Positions 56,376 through 64,000 of a DNA stretch of 64,000 nucleotides are shown one piece after another. The notes beneath the pieces are model-generated. The model was not told where the DNA came from and did not search any database. It saw only the letters and a program-made list of their open reading frames with translations. Made by a program: the position numbers and the translations under genes. Source of the DNA: Elioraea thermophila (ex Habib et al. 2022) (lineage in GTDB: Bacteria; Pseudomonadota; Alphaproteobacteria; Acetobacterales; Acetobacteraceae). Within the stretch, counting starts at the first letter, position 1; each line of letters starts with the position of its first letter. The stretch spans positions 124,001 through 188,000 of the forward strand of contig NZ_QMDI01000006.1 of the NCBI RefSeq assembly GCF_003336755.1, in the 5' to 3' direction.

Positions 56376-56978
56376 ATGCACATCACCGTTTCGGGCAAGC
56401 AGGTCGACGTGGGCGAGGCACTCTCGACCTACGTGTCCGACCAGCTCAACGCGATCGCGGCGAAGTATTTCGACCACGCCCTCGACGCGCACGTCGTGTT
56501 CTCGCGCGCCCGCAGCTTCTTCATGTGCGACATCACCATGCATGCGGGGCGCAACATCATCCTGCGCGGCGAGGGTGAGGCGCAGGACGCCCACGCCGCC
56601 TTCGACGCCGCGGCCGAACACCTCGCCAAGCGCCTGCGCCGCTATCGGCGCAAGGTGAACGATCACGCGCGCGACCTCGCCAACCGCGAACGGCCCGAAA
56701 AGGCGCGCCAGTTCGTGCTCTCGCCCGAGCCCGTCTCCGAACTCGTCTCCGCCGGCGAGGCGGAGACGATGGACCTCAACGGCGATCACGCCACGGTGGT
56801 GGCCGAGATGCCGACGGAGATCGAGACCCTCACCGTGGGCGAGGCGGTGATGCGGCTCGATCTCGCGCATGTGCCGGTGCTGATGTTCCGCGACCGCAAG
56901 ACCGGCTGCCTCTCGGTGGTTTATCGCCGCGACGACGGCAACATCGGCTGGATCGACGCCTCCGCCGCCAAGGGCTGA
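56376..56978 (+). CDS. hpf: Ribosome hibernation promoting factor, long form
   Basis: 200 residues. The N-terminal HPF/YfiA domain (MHITVSGKQVDVGEALSTYV, the HVVFSRAR block and the AAEHLAKRLRRYRRK helix) and the C-terminal ribosome-dimerisation domain (VGEAVMRLDLAHVPVLMFRD) define a long HPF that makes 100S ribosomes in stationary phase. It is 67 bases downstream of rpoN. The ptsN gene that usually follows is absent; the next gene is convergent. Confidence 0.93.
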   Translation: MHITVSGKQVDVGEALSTYVSDQLNAIAAKYFDHALDAHVVFSRARSFFMCDITMHAGRNIILRGEGEAQDAHAAFDAAAEHLAKRLRRYRRKVNDHARDLANRERPEKARQFVLSPEPVSELVSAGEAETMDLNGDHATVVAEMPTEIETLTVGEAVMRLDLAHVPVLMFRDRKTGCLSVVYRRDDGNIGWIDASAAKG

Positions 56979-57023
56979 GGCGAACGCGACGAGGACGGGG
57001 CCGCAAGCGACGGCGGCCGGCGC

Positions 57024-57806
57024 TCAGGCCGCCGCCCGGGGCAGGCAGACGAGCCTTCGCCCCGCCCCGTCCGCCACCTCGACGATGCGCACCCCCACCC
57101 CGTAGAGGGCGTACAGGGTCTCTTCGGTGATCGTTTCGCGGGGCGTGCCGGCAGCGAGCAGTGTGCCGTCCTTCAGCAGAAGCACGCGGTCGGCGACCAG
57201 GAAGGCATGGTCCGGGTCGTGGGTGGTGAACAGCACCCCCGCCCCGTCGCGGGCGAGCGAGGCGATCAGCTCGAGCACGCGCACCTGGTTGCCGAAATCG
57301 AGGCTGGCGGTGGGTTCGTCGAGCACCATCACCCGCCCTCCTTGCGCGAGTGCCCGCGCGATCAGGGTCAGTTGCCGCTCGCCCCCCGAGACGGCGGTGA
57401 AGGGGCGGTCGGCCAGATGGGCGATGCCGACGCGGGCGATCGCGGCCTCGGCGGCGGCGCGATCTCGCCGGCCCGGGCGGGAGAAGGGCCCGAGATGGGC
57501 GGCCCGTCCCATCAGCACCACCTCCGCCACCGTGAACGGAAAGGGCGAGGGCACGGCCTGCGGCACATAGGCGAGCCGGCGCGCCGCCTCTGCCCGCGAG
57601 AGGCGGGCGAGATCCCGCCCCTCGATCGTCACCCGGCCCGCATGCGGGGCGAGAAGGCCGAGCAGGGTACGGATCAGCGTGGTCTTGCCGGTGCCGTTCG
57701 GCCCCAGAAGGGCAACGACCTCGCCGGGCTCGATCGCAAAGGAGAGGCCGCGCCCGATGGTTCGCCCCGGCCAGCCATAGGCGAGTGACTCGGCGGCCAG
57801 ACTCAC
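57024..57806 (-). CDS. ABC importer ATPase, FecE/BtuD/MolC type
   Basis: 260 residues from a GTG overlapping the permease stop (GTGA). Walker A GPNGTGKTT, signature VSGGERQLTLIARAL, Walker B VMVLDEPTASLD and an H-loop TTHDPDHA are present. It belongs to the metal-chelate (type II) importer group. With the permease and binding protein it forms a complete importer. Substrate discussed in the findings: a Mop protein beside it makes molybdate or tungstate plausible, siderophore or cobalamin being the alternatives. Confidence 0.88.
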   Translation of the reverse strand: MSLAAESLAYGWPGRTIGRGLSFAIEPGEVVALLGPNGTGKTTLIRTLLGLLAPHAGRVTIEGRDLARLSRAEAARRLAYVPQAVPSPFPFTVAEVVLMGRAAHLGPFSRPGRRDRAAAEAAIARVGIAHLADRPFTAVSGGERQLTLIARALAQGGRVMVLDEPTASLDFGNQVRVLELIASLARDGAGVLFTTHDPDHAFLVADRVLLLKDGTLLAAGTPRETITEETLYALYGVGVRIVEVADGAGRRLVCLPRAAA

Positions 57807-58813
57807 GACCAGCTCCGCCGCGCGCGGGCGAGCACCCAGACGAACACCGGGGTGCCGACGAAGGCCGTCAGCACGCCGAGCGGGATCTCGATCCGCGCCG
57901 CGGTCCGCGCCAGCGTATCGACGAGCAGGAGGAACCCTCCGCCGAGCAGGGCGGAGGCGGGCAGCAGGCGGGCGAAGCCGGGCCCCACCAGGAAGCGCGC
58001 CATGTGCGGCACGACGAGGCCCACCCAGCCGATGGTGCCTGAGAGCGAGACGGCGGAGGCGGTGATGACGGTCGCGCACAGGATCACGATGAGCCGCACC
58101 CGCCCCGCCTCCACGCCGAGCGCGCGCGCCTCCTCCTCGCCGAGGCTCACCACGTCGATGCGAAAGGAAAGAAGGGCGAGCGGGACGAGCCCGGCGAGGA
58201 TGACGGGGGCAGTGCCAGCGAGATCGCGCGCCACCGTGCCCGAGAGGCTGCCCAACAGCCAGAAGGTGATGGCGGGAAGCTGGTTGTAGGGGTCGGCCAC
58301 CACCTTGATCAGCGACACCACCGCCCCGAACAGGGCGCCGACCGCGATGCCGGCGAGGACGAGCAGCAGGATCGGGTCGTGGCCGCGGAAGAGCGACGCC
58401 GCCCCGACCACGCAGCCGACGGCGACGAGCCCGCCCAGGAAGGCGAGGAGCTGGATCACCGCGAGATCCCGCCCGAGCAGGATGCCCAAGGCGGCGCCGA
58501 CCGAAGCCCCCGTCGAGACGCCGAGGATGTCGGGCGAGACGAGCGGGTTGCGGAACAGCGCCTGATAGGCCGCCCCGGCCGAAGCGAGGGCGGCTCCCAC
58601 CGCGACGGCAGCCAGCACGCGCGGCCCGCGCACGGAGAGGATGACGGTCGCCACCGCCGCCGGCCGCCCATGCTCCGCCCCGCTGAAAAGGCCCCACAGC
58701 ACGGCGGCGAGGTCGGCGGGCGAGACCGGGAAGCGGCCGACCGAGAAGGCGAGGAGGATCGCGCCGAGAAGGGCGGTGAGCGCGACCGAAAGGCCGAAGA
58801 CGCTTCGGCTCAC
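57803..58813 (-). CDS. ABC importer permease, FecCD family
   Basis: 336 residues from a GTG overlapping the binding-protein stop by four bases. About ten membrane helices and the FecCD signature GVSTGASVGAALGI, RNPLVSPDILG, GTIGWVGLVVPHMAR. It forms the homodimeric channel of a type II importer. Both the start and stop overlap neighbouring genes, so the three components are coupled. Confidence 0.9.
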   Translation of the reverse strand: MSRSVFGLSVALTALLGAILLAFSVGRFPVSPADLAAVLWGLFSGAEHGRPAAVATVILSVRGPRVLAAVAVGAALASAGAAYQALFRNPLVSPDILGVSTGASVGAALGILLGRDLAVIQLLAFLGGLVAVGCVVGAASLFRGHDPILLLVLAGIAVGALFGAVVSLIKVVADPYNQLPAITFWLLGSLSGTVARDLAGTAPVILAGLVPLALLSFRIDVVSLGEEEARALGVEAGRVRLIVILCATVITASAVSLSGTIGWVGLVVPHMARFLVGPGFARLLPASALLGGGFLLLVDTLARTAARIEIPLGVLTAFVGTPVFVWVLARARRSWS

Positions 58814-59856
58814 GCCGGCGGCAGGGGCACAAGCGTGGCGAGGAGGGCGTCGAGCTGCGCTTCCGACGGCGCGCGATGGTAGAAGCGGGCATAGAAGTCG
58901 CGCACCGGCTCGCGCAGGTCCTCCGGGAAAGCATCCCGGTAGAGCACCTTGGCCAGCCAGCGCACGCCGATCAGCCGGTTCGGGCCGGGCGGAAAGTCGA
59001 TCCAGCCGAAGGGGTGCGGCGGCGACAGGTGCACCCGCCCGCTGCGCAGCGCCGACACGCCGCGCCAGAGCGGGTCGTGGCGCACCGCGCGGAAGAAGGT
59101 CGGGTCGGTGGTGACCACCACCTCCGGATCCCACAGCAGGATCTGCTCGATGGTGACGTCGGTGAGACCGCCGCGGCCCAGCGCGGCAGCGACGTTGCGA
59201 GCACCCACTCGCTCGAGGGTCTCGACGTTGATCGACCCGGCCAGCCCCGTCTGCAGCCCGTTCGGGCCGCGCCCGTAATAGACCTTGGGCCGTGCGGCCG
59301 GGGGAATGGCGGCGATGCGGCGATCGAGATCGGCGAGCACGGCCTCGGCATAGGCGGCGAAGGCCTCGCCCCGCTCCTCGCGCCCGAGCACGCGCCCGAG
59401 TGCGCGGAAGCTCGCCGCGATCGCATCGAAGCGCCCATCGAGCAGCACGACGGGAATCCCCGTCTGCTCCTGCACCCGATCGGCAAGCGAGGCGTAGGTG
59501 CGATCGACCGACCCATAGTCGAGGATCAAGTCGGGGCGAAGGGAGAGCACGGTTTCCAGGTTGGCGGTGCCACCCCGGCCGGTCAGACGCCCGACGACGG
59601 GAAGGTCGGCCCAGCGCGGGTCGACGAAGGCGCGGTCGGCCTCACGCCAGGCGTTGGTCCAGCCCAGCAGCGTGTCCGGGGCGAGGGCGAAGAGGGCGAT
59701 GGCGGCCGGCGGCCCGGCCGGGAACACGCGGCTGATGCGCTCGGGCAGGCGCACGCGACGGCCGGCGTCGTCCACCACCTCGCGGGGGGCAGAAGCGGCC
59801 GGGCCAACCACGGCGCACGCGGCCGCGGTGGCGAGCAGCGAGCGTCTGGCGATCAT
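58810..59856 (-). CDS. ABC importer periplasmic binding protein
   Basis: 348 residues from the ATG at 59856. The N terminus IARRSLLATAAACAVVGPAASA is an export signal with a twin arginine. It has the cluster-A-type binding protein fold: VVDDAGRRVRLPERISRVFPAG, then LRPDLILDYG and DPEVVVTTDP. This family binds siderophores, cobalamin, haem or, for MolA, molybdate. A palindrome lies 28 bases upstream. The Mop gene is immediately upstream in the same direction. Confidence 0.85.
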   Translation of the reverse strand: MIARRSLLATAAACAVVGPAASAPREVVDDAGRRVRLPERISRVFPAGPPAAIALFALAPDTLLGWTNAWREADRAFVDPRWADLPVVGRLTGRGGTANLETVLSLRPDLILDYGSVDRTYASLADRVQEQTGIPVVLLDGRFDAIAASFRALGRVLGREERGEAFAAYAEAVLADLDRRIAAIPPAARPKVYYGRGPNGLQTGLAGSINVETLERVGARNVAAALGRGGLTDVTIEQILLWDPEVVVTTDPTFFRAVRHDPLWRGVSALRSGRVHLSPPHPFGWIDFPPGPNRLIGVRWLAKVLYRDAFPEDLREPVRDFYARFYHRAPSEAQLDALLATLVPLPPA

Positions 59857-59883
59857 CGATCCCGTCTCTCCCCGTCTGCCGTC

Positions 59884-59905
59884 GATATGGCCAGCGATCC
59901 ATATC
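59884..59905. promoter_or_regulatory. Palindrome upstream of the ABC importer operon
   Basis: GATATGG-N8-CCATATC, a perfect 7-bp inverted repeat 28 bases upstream of the binding-protein start. It is A/T-rich in a GC-rich setting and somewhat resembles ModE-type sites, which have TATA-containing arms. It is a credible operator for metal- or oxyanion-controlled expression. Confidence 0.4.
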
Positions 59906-59931
59906 ACGCGCCGAGGGGGCGGCGACAAGCA

Positions 59932-59959
59932 GCCCGGAAGGATGTTGCGCCTTCCGGGC
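59932..59959 (-). terminator. Hairpin downstream of the mop gene
   Basis: A 10-bp perfect stem (GCCCGGAAGG/CCTTCCGGGC) with an 8-base loop begins 12 bases after the mop stop. No run of U follows, so termination may be partial, allowing some read-through to the importer genes. Confidence 0.45.
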
Positions 59960-59970
59960 CGTCGGAGAGG

Positions 59971-60180
59971 TCAGTCGACGGCGACCAGCACGTCGGAGGA
60001 CTTGATCACCGCGTGCGCCGGCTTGCCGGGCGCAAGCCCGAGCTCCGGCACGGCCTCTTTGGTGATGGCGGCGGTGATGGTCCGTTCGCCCCCGATGTCG
60101 ATCACGACATGGGCCGTCACCGCGCCCTCGCGAACCTCCTTCACCGTTCCGGACAGCACGTTGCGGGCGGAAATCTTCAT
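59971..60180 (-). CDS. Mop-type molybdate/tungstate-binding protein
   Basis: 69 residues from the ATG at 60180. It begins KISARNVLSGTV and continues with the single TOBE/Mop domain (VTAHVVIDIGGERTITAAITKEAVPELGL, then AVIKSSDVLVAVD). Mop proteins (molbindins) store molybdate or tungstate as hexamers in the cytoplasm. It is upstream of the FecCD-type importer on the same strand with a hairpin between. Confidence 0.9.
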   Translation of the reverse strand: MKISARNVLSGTVKEVREGAVTAHVVIDIGGERTITAAITKEAVPELGLAPGKPAHAVIKSSDVLVAVD

Positions 60181-60383
60181 CGACTTTCGCCTCCGATCGT
60201 TGCAGGGCGCGATTTGCACGGCCGGACGTGGCGATGCCCCGCCATGGCGGGCAACCTCGCCTCTCGCGGGCGTGACAGGTCGCGGCTTGGCGCAGGCGAA
60301 CCATGCGCTTGGCCCGGGTTGCGCGGCGGACGGTTTGCCGCCATTGGTGCGCGCTCGCCCAACTCCCCCGGAGACCAAGCCGC

Positions 60384-61913
60384 ATGAACGAGATCGCGTT
60401 CGCCTCGGCGACGAAGCTCGCCGCCATGATCCGCCAGAAGAAGATCGGCGCACTCGAACTCCTCGAGCTCTACCTGAAGCGGATCGAGGCCTTCAACCCG
60501 GGGCTGAACGCGATCGTCGCGCTCGATGTCGAGCGCGCCCGCAAGGACGCCGCGCTGCTGGACCGCCGCCTCGCCCGCGGCGACATCGCGGGGCCGCTGC
60601 ACGGCGTGCCGATGACGGTGAAGGAGTCGTTCGACGTCGAGGGGCTTCCGACCACTTGGGGGGACCCGGCGAACAAGGACAACATCGCGAAGGAGGATGC
60701 GCTGGCGGTGGCGCGCCTGCGCGCGGCCGGCGCGGTGGTGTTCGGCAAGACGAACGTGCCGCTGCTGCTGGCCGACTGGCAGTCCTACAACGCGGTCTAC
60801 GGGCAGACCAACAACCCCTGGGACCATGCGCGCTCCCCGGGCGGCTCCTCGGGTGGGTCGGCGGCGGCGCTGGCGGCGGGGCTGACCGGGCTCGAGCTCG
60901 GCTCCGACATCGGCGCCTCGATCCGCAACCCCGCGCACTACTGCGGCGTCTACGGGCACAAGCCGAGCTGGGGCGTGTGTTCGCCGCGCGGCCATGGCCT
61001 CGGCACGCTCGGCGAGACCGACATGTCGGTGATCGGGCCGCTCGCCCGCGGGGGCGCTGACCTGATGACCGCGCTCGACGTGATCGCGGGGCCGGACGAG
61101 ATCGATGCCGTCGGCTGGAAGGTCGCCCTGCCCAAGCCGCGCCTGCCGGGGATCAAGGGGCTCAAGGTCGCCATCATGGCGAACTGCCCGGTCGCCCCGG
61201 TTGACGAGGAATACGCCAAGAAGATCGAGGCGCTGGCACGCACCTTCAAGAAGGAAGGGGCGAAGGTGGATCTCGCCGCCCGTCCGGAGGTCGACTGGGC
61301 TGAACTCTGGCGCACCTACATTCTGCTTTTGCGCGCGGCGACCTCGATGCGGCTGACCGACGAGCAGGCGGCATTCTGGGCCGAGGAGGCGCGCAAGCAC
61401 GGCGAGGCGAGCGACGACTACGTGGCGCTGATGGCGCGCGGCAACACGCTGCCGCATCGCCTCTGGCTGCGTCTGAACGAGACCCGGCTGAAAATCCGCC
61501 GCGCCTTCGCTGCCTTCTTCCGCGAGTGGGACGTGCTGCTCTGCCCGGTCGCGGCGACGCCGGCCGTGCCGCACGACCAGGAGGGCCAGCGCCACGAGCG
61601 CACCATCCTGGTGAACGGCCAGCCGCAGCCCGTGACGACGCAGCTGTTCTGGGCCGGCATCGCCACCCTTGCCTATTTGCCGGCGACGGTGGCGCCGATC
61701 GGCGCGATGAAGGGGGGTTTGCCCATCGGGGTCCAGATCGTCGCCGGGCCCTATCAGGACCGCCAGGCGATCCATCTCGCCACCCTGATGGAGAAGGCGG
61801 TGCGCGGCTTCCGCGCCCCTCCGGCCTACGAGGGCGACGCCCCGCCCGCCGCCGCCGAGGCGAAGGAGGAGGCGAAGGAAGAAGTGAAGGAGGAGGCCAA
61901 GGAGGCGGCCTGA
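60384..61913 (+). CDS. Amidase-signature hydrolase
   Basis: 509 residues from the ATG at 60384. Ser-cisSer-Lys triad in VKESFDVEG, PGGSSGGSAAA and SDIGASIRNPAHYCG, so catalysis should be intact. The DIGAS form differs from the DTGGS consensus. Substrate not evident. The C terminus ends in a Lys/Glu repeat tail (KEEAKEEVKEEAKEA) that is probably disordered or a short charged helix. Divergent from mop. Confidence 0.85.
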   Translation: MNEIAFASATKLAAMIRQKKIGALELLELYLKRIEAFNPGLNAIVALDVERARKDAALLDRRLARGDIAGPLHGVPMTVKESFDVEGLPTTWGDPANKDNIAKEDALAVARLRAAGAVVFGKTNVPLLLADWQSYNAVYGQTNNPWDHARSPGGSSGGSAAALAAGLTGLELGSDIGASIRNPAHYCGVYGHKPSWGVCSPRGHGLGTLGETDMSVIGPLARGGADLMTALDVIAGPDEIDAVGWKVALPKPRLPGIKGLKVAIMANCPVAPVDEEYAKKIEALARTFKKEGAKVDLAARPEVDWAELWRTYILLLRAATSMRLTDEQAAFWAEEARKHGEASDDYVALMARGNTLPHRLWLRLNETRLKIRRAFAAFFREWDVLLCPVAATPAVPHDQEGQRHERTILVNGQPQPVTTQLFWAGIATLAYLPATVAPIGAMKGGLPIGVQIVAGPYQDRQAIHLATLMEKAVRGFRAPPAYEGDAPPAAAEAKEEAKEEVKEEAKEAA

Positions 61914-62033
61914 CCGTCGCCGCCTTCCGGCACGGCGTTATGAGAGGGGGCGGGCTTCGGTCCGCCCCGTCGCTTTTCGGAGCGGGATTCGATCTGGCTT
62001 CGGACAGGCAAGCCGTGGTAGGCGTGAGGATGC

Positions 62034-62054
62034 GAATGCGAGCGAGTCGCATTC
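62034..62054. promoter_or_regulatory. Perfect palindrome upstream of bfd, candidate iron-regulator box
   Basis: GAATGCGA-N5-TCGCATTC, an 8-bp perfect inverted repeat 33 bases before the bfd start codon. Its form resembles GC-rich alphaproteobacterial Fur-type boxes, and the genes downstream are for iron storage and release. Confidence 0.55.
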
Positions 62055-62087
62055 ACGGGACGACAGTTAGGGACGCCGACCGCCGTC

Positions 62088-62303
62088 ATGCTCGTCTGCC
62101 TCTGCAACGCTCTGTCCGACCGCGCCATTCGCAGCGCCGCCGAGGACGGTGCAACCTGCTGCAAGGGTGTGTGGGAGCGCTGCGGCTGCCGGCCCGACTG
62201 CGGCCGGTGCGGGGCGGCGATCAAGGAGATCCTCGCCGCCCATCTCGGATGCCGAAGCGGCGCCTGTGCCCAGCCCGCGCCGCAGGTGAGGCCGACGGCG
62301 TGA
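62088..62303 (+). CDS. bfd: Bacterioferritin-associated ferredoxin
   Basis: 71 residues. The [2Fe-2S] cysteines Cys4, Cys6, Cys38 and Cys41 match the spacing of E. coli Bfd. Bfd reduces bacterioferritin and releases iron. It is 137 bases upstream of the bfr gene. A Cys/Gly-rich tail of about 17 residues follows the normal end of the fold. A palindrome typical of iron regulation precedes it. Confidence 0.93.
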   Translation: MLVCLCNALSDRAIRSAAEDGATCCKGVWERCGCRPDCGRCGAAIKEILAAHLGCRSGACAQPAPQVRPTA

Positions 62304-62440
62304 CCGCGGTCGTGGTGCGGCTGGCCATCGTCCGGGCCACCCCTGGCTCCCGTGCACCTTCGGACCATCGCCGTGAACCCCGGAGCGGCGGCGTTGATCG
62401 TTCGGTAGCGTAAACGCCCAACGTCTTGACGGAGCGAAGA

Positions 62441-62941
62441 ATGAAAGGCGACCCCAGGGTCATCGAATACTTGAACACGGTGCTGACCAATGAACTGACC
62501 GCGATCAACCAGTACTTCCTTCACTCCCGGATGCTCATAAACTGGGGTGTGACGAAGCTCGGCGCTTACGAGTACAAGGAAAGCATCGAAGAGATGAAGC
62601 ATGCCGATCGGATCATCGAGCGCATCCTGTTCCTCTAGGGCGTGCCGAACGTGCAAAGACTGAACAAGATCCTGATCGGCGAGACAGTTGAGGAGATCCT
62701 CCGCTGTGATATGAAACTGGAGGAAAAGGCGGTGGCCGATCTGCGCGAGGCCATCCCGTATTGCGAGAGCGTGCGCGACTTTGTTTCGCGCGACCTCTTC
62801 TCCGCCATCCTGCGCGACGAGGAGCACCACATCGACTTCGTCGAGACCCAGTTCGACCTGATCGCGCGCGTCGGCATCCAGAACTACATCCAGCTCAACT
62901 CCGGCCACGCCGGAGCGGCGGAGGGCGACAAGGACGCCTGA
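62441..62941 (+). pseudogene. bfr: Bacterioferritin gene with in-frame amber codon
   Basis: Codons 1-166 encode a complete bacterioferritin starting [12 protein letters not shown]. All ferroxidase ligands are at canonical positions: Glu18, Glu51, His54, Glu94, Glu127 and His130, and haem ligand Met52. At codon 66 (62636-62638) TAG replaces the GAG expected in the motif ILFLEG. Frame and sequence on both sides are otherwise normal. A restart GTG at 62642 could give a C-terminal fragment, but neither half would form a ferritin. This is a very recent nonsense mutation, a sequencing error or a suppressed stop. Confidence 0.88.
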
Positions 62942-62959
62942 CGGCGCAAGCCCCGGGGT

Positions 62960-64000
62960 TCAGGCGGCGCTCTCGGTCGGAAGGCGCAGCCGCGCGGCGA
63001 GGCCCTGCCCCTCGTCGCCGGGACCGAGCTCAAGCCGCCCGCCGTGCAGCTGCGCCACCGCCTCGACGAGGGCGAGCCCGAGCCCGAAGCCCGGGGTCGA
63101 ACGGCAGGGCTCGGCGCGGAAGAAGCGCTCCGTCGCCCGCGCCCGGATCCCCTCTGGCATGCCGGGTCCGGTATCCGTCACCGAGACCTCCGCCCACGCC
63201 CCCGCCAGCGCGACGCGCACCATGACCAGCCCGCCCTCGGGCGTGAACTTGATCGCGTTGTCGAGCAGGTTGGCCACCGCCTGCGCCGCCAAGTCACGAT
63301 CGCCGACGACCTTGAGCGCTGGCGGGACGCGCGTTTCCAGGCGGATCCCCTTCGCCTCGGCCAGCGGCTCGTAGAGGGCGGCGACGTCCTCCACGGCTTG
63401 GGCGAGATCGAAAGGAGCGAAGGCGGAGCGGCGGGCGCCGGATTCGATCTCCGCGATGCGCAGGAGCGCCTGGAAGAGGTCGATCACCCGATCGAGCTCC
63501 TCGATGCCGCGCTCGATCCCGGCCTTCAGAGCGGCGGGCTCGGCTGCGCCGTGCAGCACGTCCTCGAGCCCCGCCCGGGTGCGCGCGATCGGCGTGCGCA
63601 GATCATGCGCAATGGCGTTCGACACCTGCCTCACCCCCTCCATCAGCCCGGCCAGGCGGTCGAGCATGGCGTTGAAGCTTCGCGCCAGCTGATCGAACTC
63701 GTCGTCGTTGCCGGAGAGTGGGGCGCGGCGGGCGAGGTCGCCCTGGCCGATCGCGGCGGCGGTGGCGAGCAGCGGCGCCGTGCGGCGCGCCAACACCTGG
63801 GCCACCAGAAGCCCGCCCGAAGCGGCCAGCACGACGGCAAGTGCCAGCCCGTAGAACACGGACTCCGCCACCAGGGCCTGCAACTGACGCCGCGCCCCGA
63901 CATCGCGCCCGGCCATTACCCTCGAGCCGTCCGCAAACGCGAGGGCGCGCGCACGCACCGTCGTCTCCGTGCCCTCGCGGGTCAGGCGACCCTCGCCCGC
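62960..64000 (-). CDS. Sensor histidine kinase (5' partial)
   Basis: The last 346 codons are visible; the frame is open through base 64000, so the start is outside the window. Visible: a membrane helix (VFYGLALAVVLAASGGLLVAQ), HAMP domain (RRTAPLLATAAAIGQGDLARR), H-box AIAHDLRTPIAR with the phospho-acceptor His, N-box LLDNAIKFTP, G1 DTGPGMP and G2 FGLGLALV. It is the membrane kinase of a two-component system; the regulator gene should be to the right. Converges on bfr. Confidence 0.9.
   Translation of the reverse strand, partial: AGEGRLTREGTETTVRARALAFADGSRVMAGRDVGARRQLQALVAESVFYGLALAVVLAASGGLLVAQVLARRTAPLLATAAAIGQGDLARRAPLSGNDDEFDQLARSFNAMLDRLAGLMEGVRQVSNAIAHDLRTPIARTRAGLEDVLHGAAEPAALKAGIERGIEELDRVIDLFQALLRIAEIESGARRSAFAPFDLAQAVEDVAALYEPLAEAKGIRLETRVPPALKVVGDRDLAAQAVANLLDNAIKFTPEGGLVMVRVALAGAWAEVSVTDTGPGMPEGIRARATERFFRAEPCRSTPGFGLGLALVEAVAQLHGGRLELGPGDEGQGLAARLRLPTESAA

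Noticed and set aside
53810-56398. An 862-codon minus-strand frame opposite lptB and rpoN
   Set aside because: Low-complexity His/Arg/Glu-rich antisense; both genes on the other strand are certain.
62642-62941. An independent small ferritin-like gene starting at GTG 62642
   Set aside because: It is in the same frame as the upstream half, has no ribosome site and lacks the first two helices; it is the C-terminal part of one bfr gene.

Overview
The window is dense, very GC-rich coding DNA in which no stretch longer than about 220 bases lacks a gene. Gene content and order (radA-cvpA-purF, kdsD-lptC-lptA-lptB-rpoN-hpf, fused ArsR-ArsC, a DUF3305/3306/6352/6505 formate dehydrogenase locus, sox genes) point to an alphaproteobacterium, most likely in the Rhodospirillales/Acetobacterales. 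That placement is inferred from gene families only, and the species cannot be named from the sequence. I saw no rRNA, tRNA, CRISPR array or complete insertion sequence.

Layout. 1-4040: sulfur oxidation (soxY, soxZ, soxB, a CcdA-type thiol transporter and a 5'-truncated SoxW-like thioredoxin). 4230-10500: mixed housekeeping (RlmM-like methyltransferase, DUF423 protein, Nudix hydrolase, zinc-ribbon protein, M48 protease, lipoprotein, AtzG/AtzE-type amidohydrolase pair). 10500-14850: an arsenic operon carrying both an arsenite exporter (Acr3) and the GAPDH/ArsJ arsenate route, headed by an ArsR-ArsC fusion. 14885-22670: SDR, purF, cvpA, radA, then pgi and mutL. 22725-25591: glyoxylate carboligase facing an IclR-type regulator, with three operator-like repeats between them. 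25598-30485: DUF6152 protein, TetR-type regulator, PPOX protein, FtsH-type protease and a TIM-barrel protein.

30400-34865 is the most unusual part. It is a three-gene, translationally coupled operon of the cyclophane-RiPP type: a secreted precursor whose last 21 residues carry six Trp-X-Asn triads, a radical SAM/SPASM maturase, and a 976-residue membrane-anchored or exported protein that I cannot assign to any family. The block sits between two unrelated housekeeping genes and looks like an insertion.

34960-51350 holds sufE, an SDR lacking its catalytic Tyr, and a large formate dehydrogenase and molybdenum-cofactor region: fdhD, mobA, moeA, mobB, three FDH subunits, a Tat-target small protein, a TorD-like chaperone, four conserved accessory proteins and a polyferredoxin. 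51437-56978 is the LPS transport/sigma-54 operon. 57024-60180 encodes a FecCD-type ABC importer next to a Mop-type molybdate-binding protein, which suggests oxyanion uptake feeding the FDH. 60384-62941 contains an amidase, a bacterioferritin-associated ferredoxin behind a perfect iron-box-like palindrome, and a bacterioferritin gene split by one in-frame amber codon. The window ends inside a sensor histidine kinase.

Starts were chosen from visible Shine-Dalgarno sequences, 1- or 4-base stop/start overlaps and family-typical N termini. Function calls rest on motifs and remembered family resemblance, because no database search was possible.
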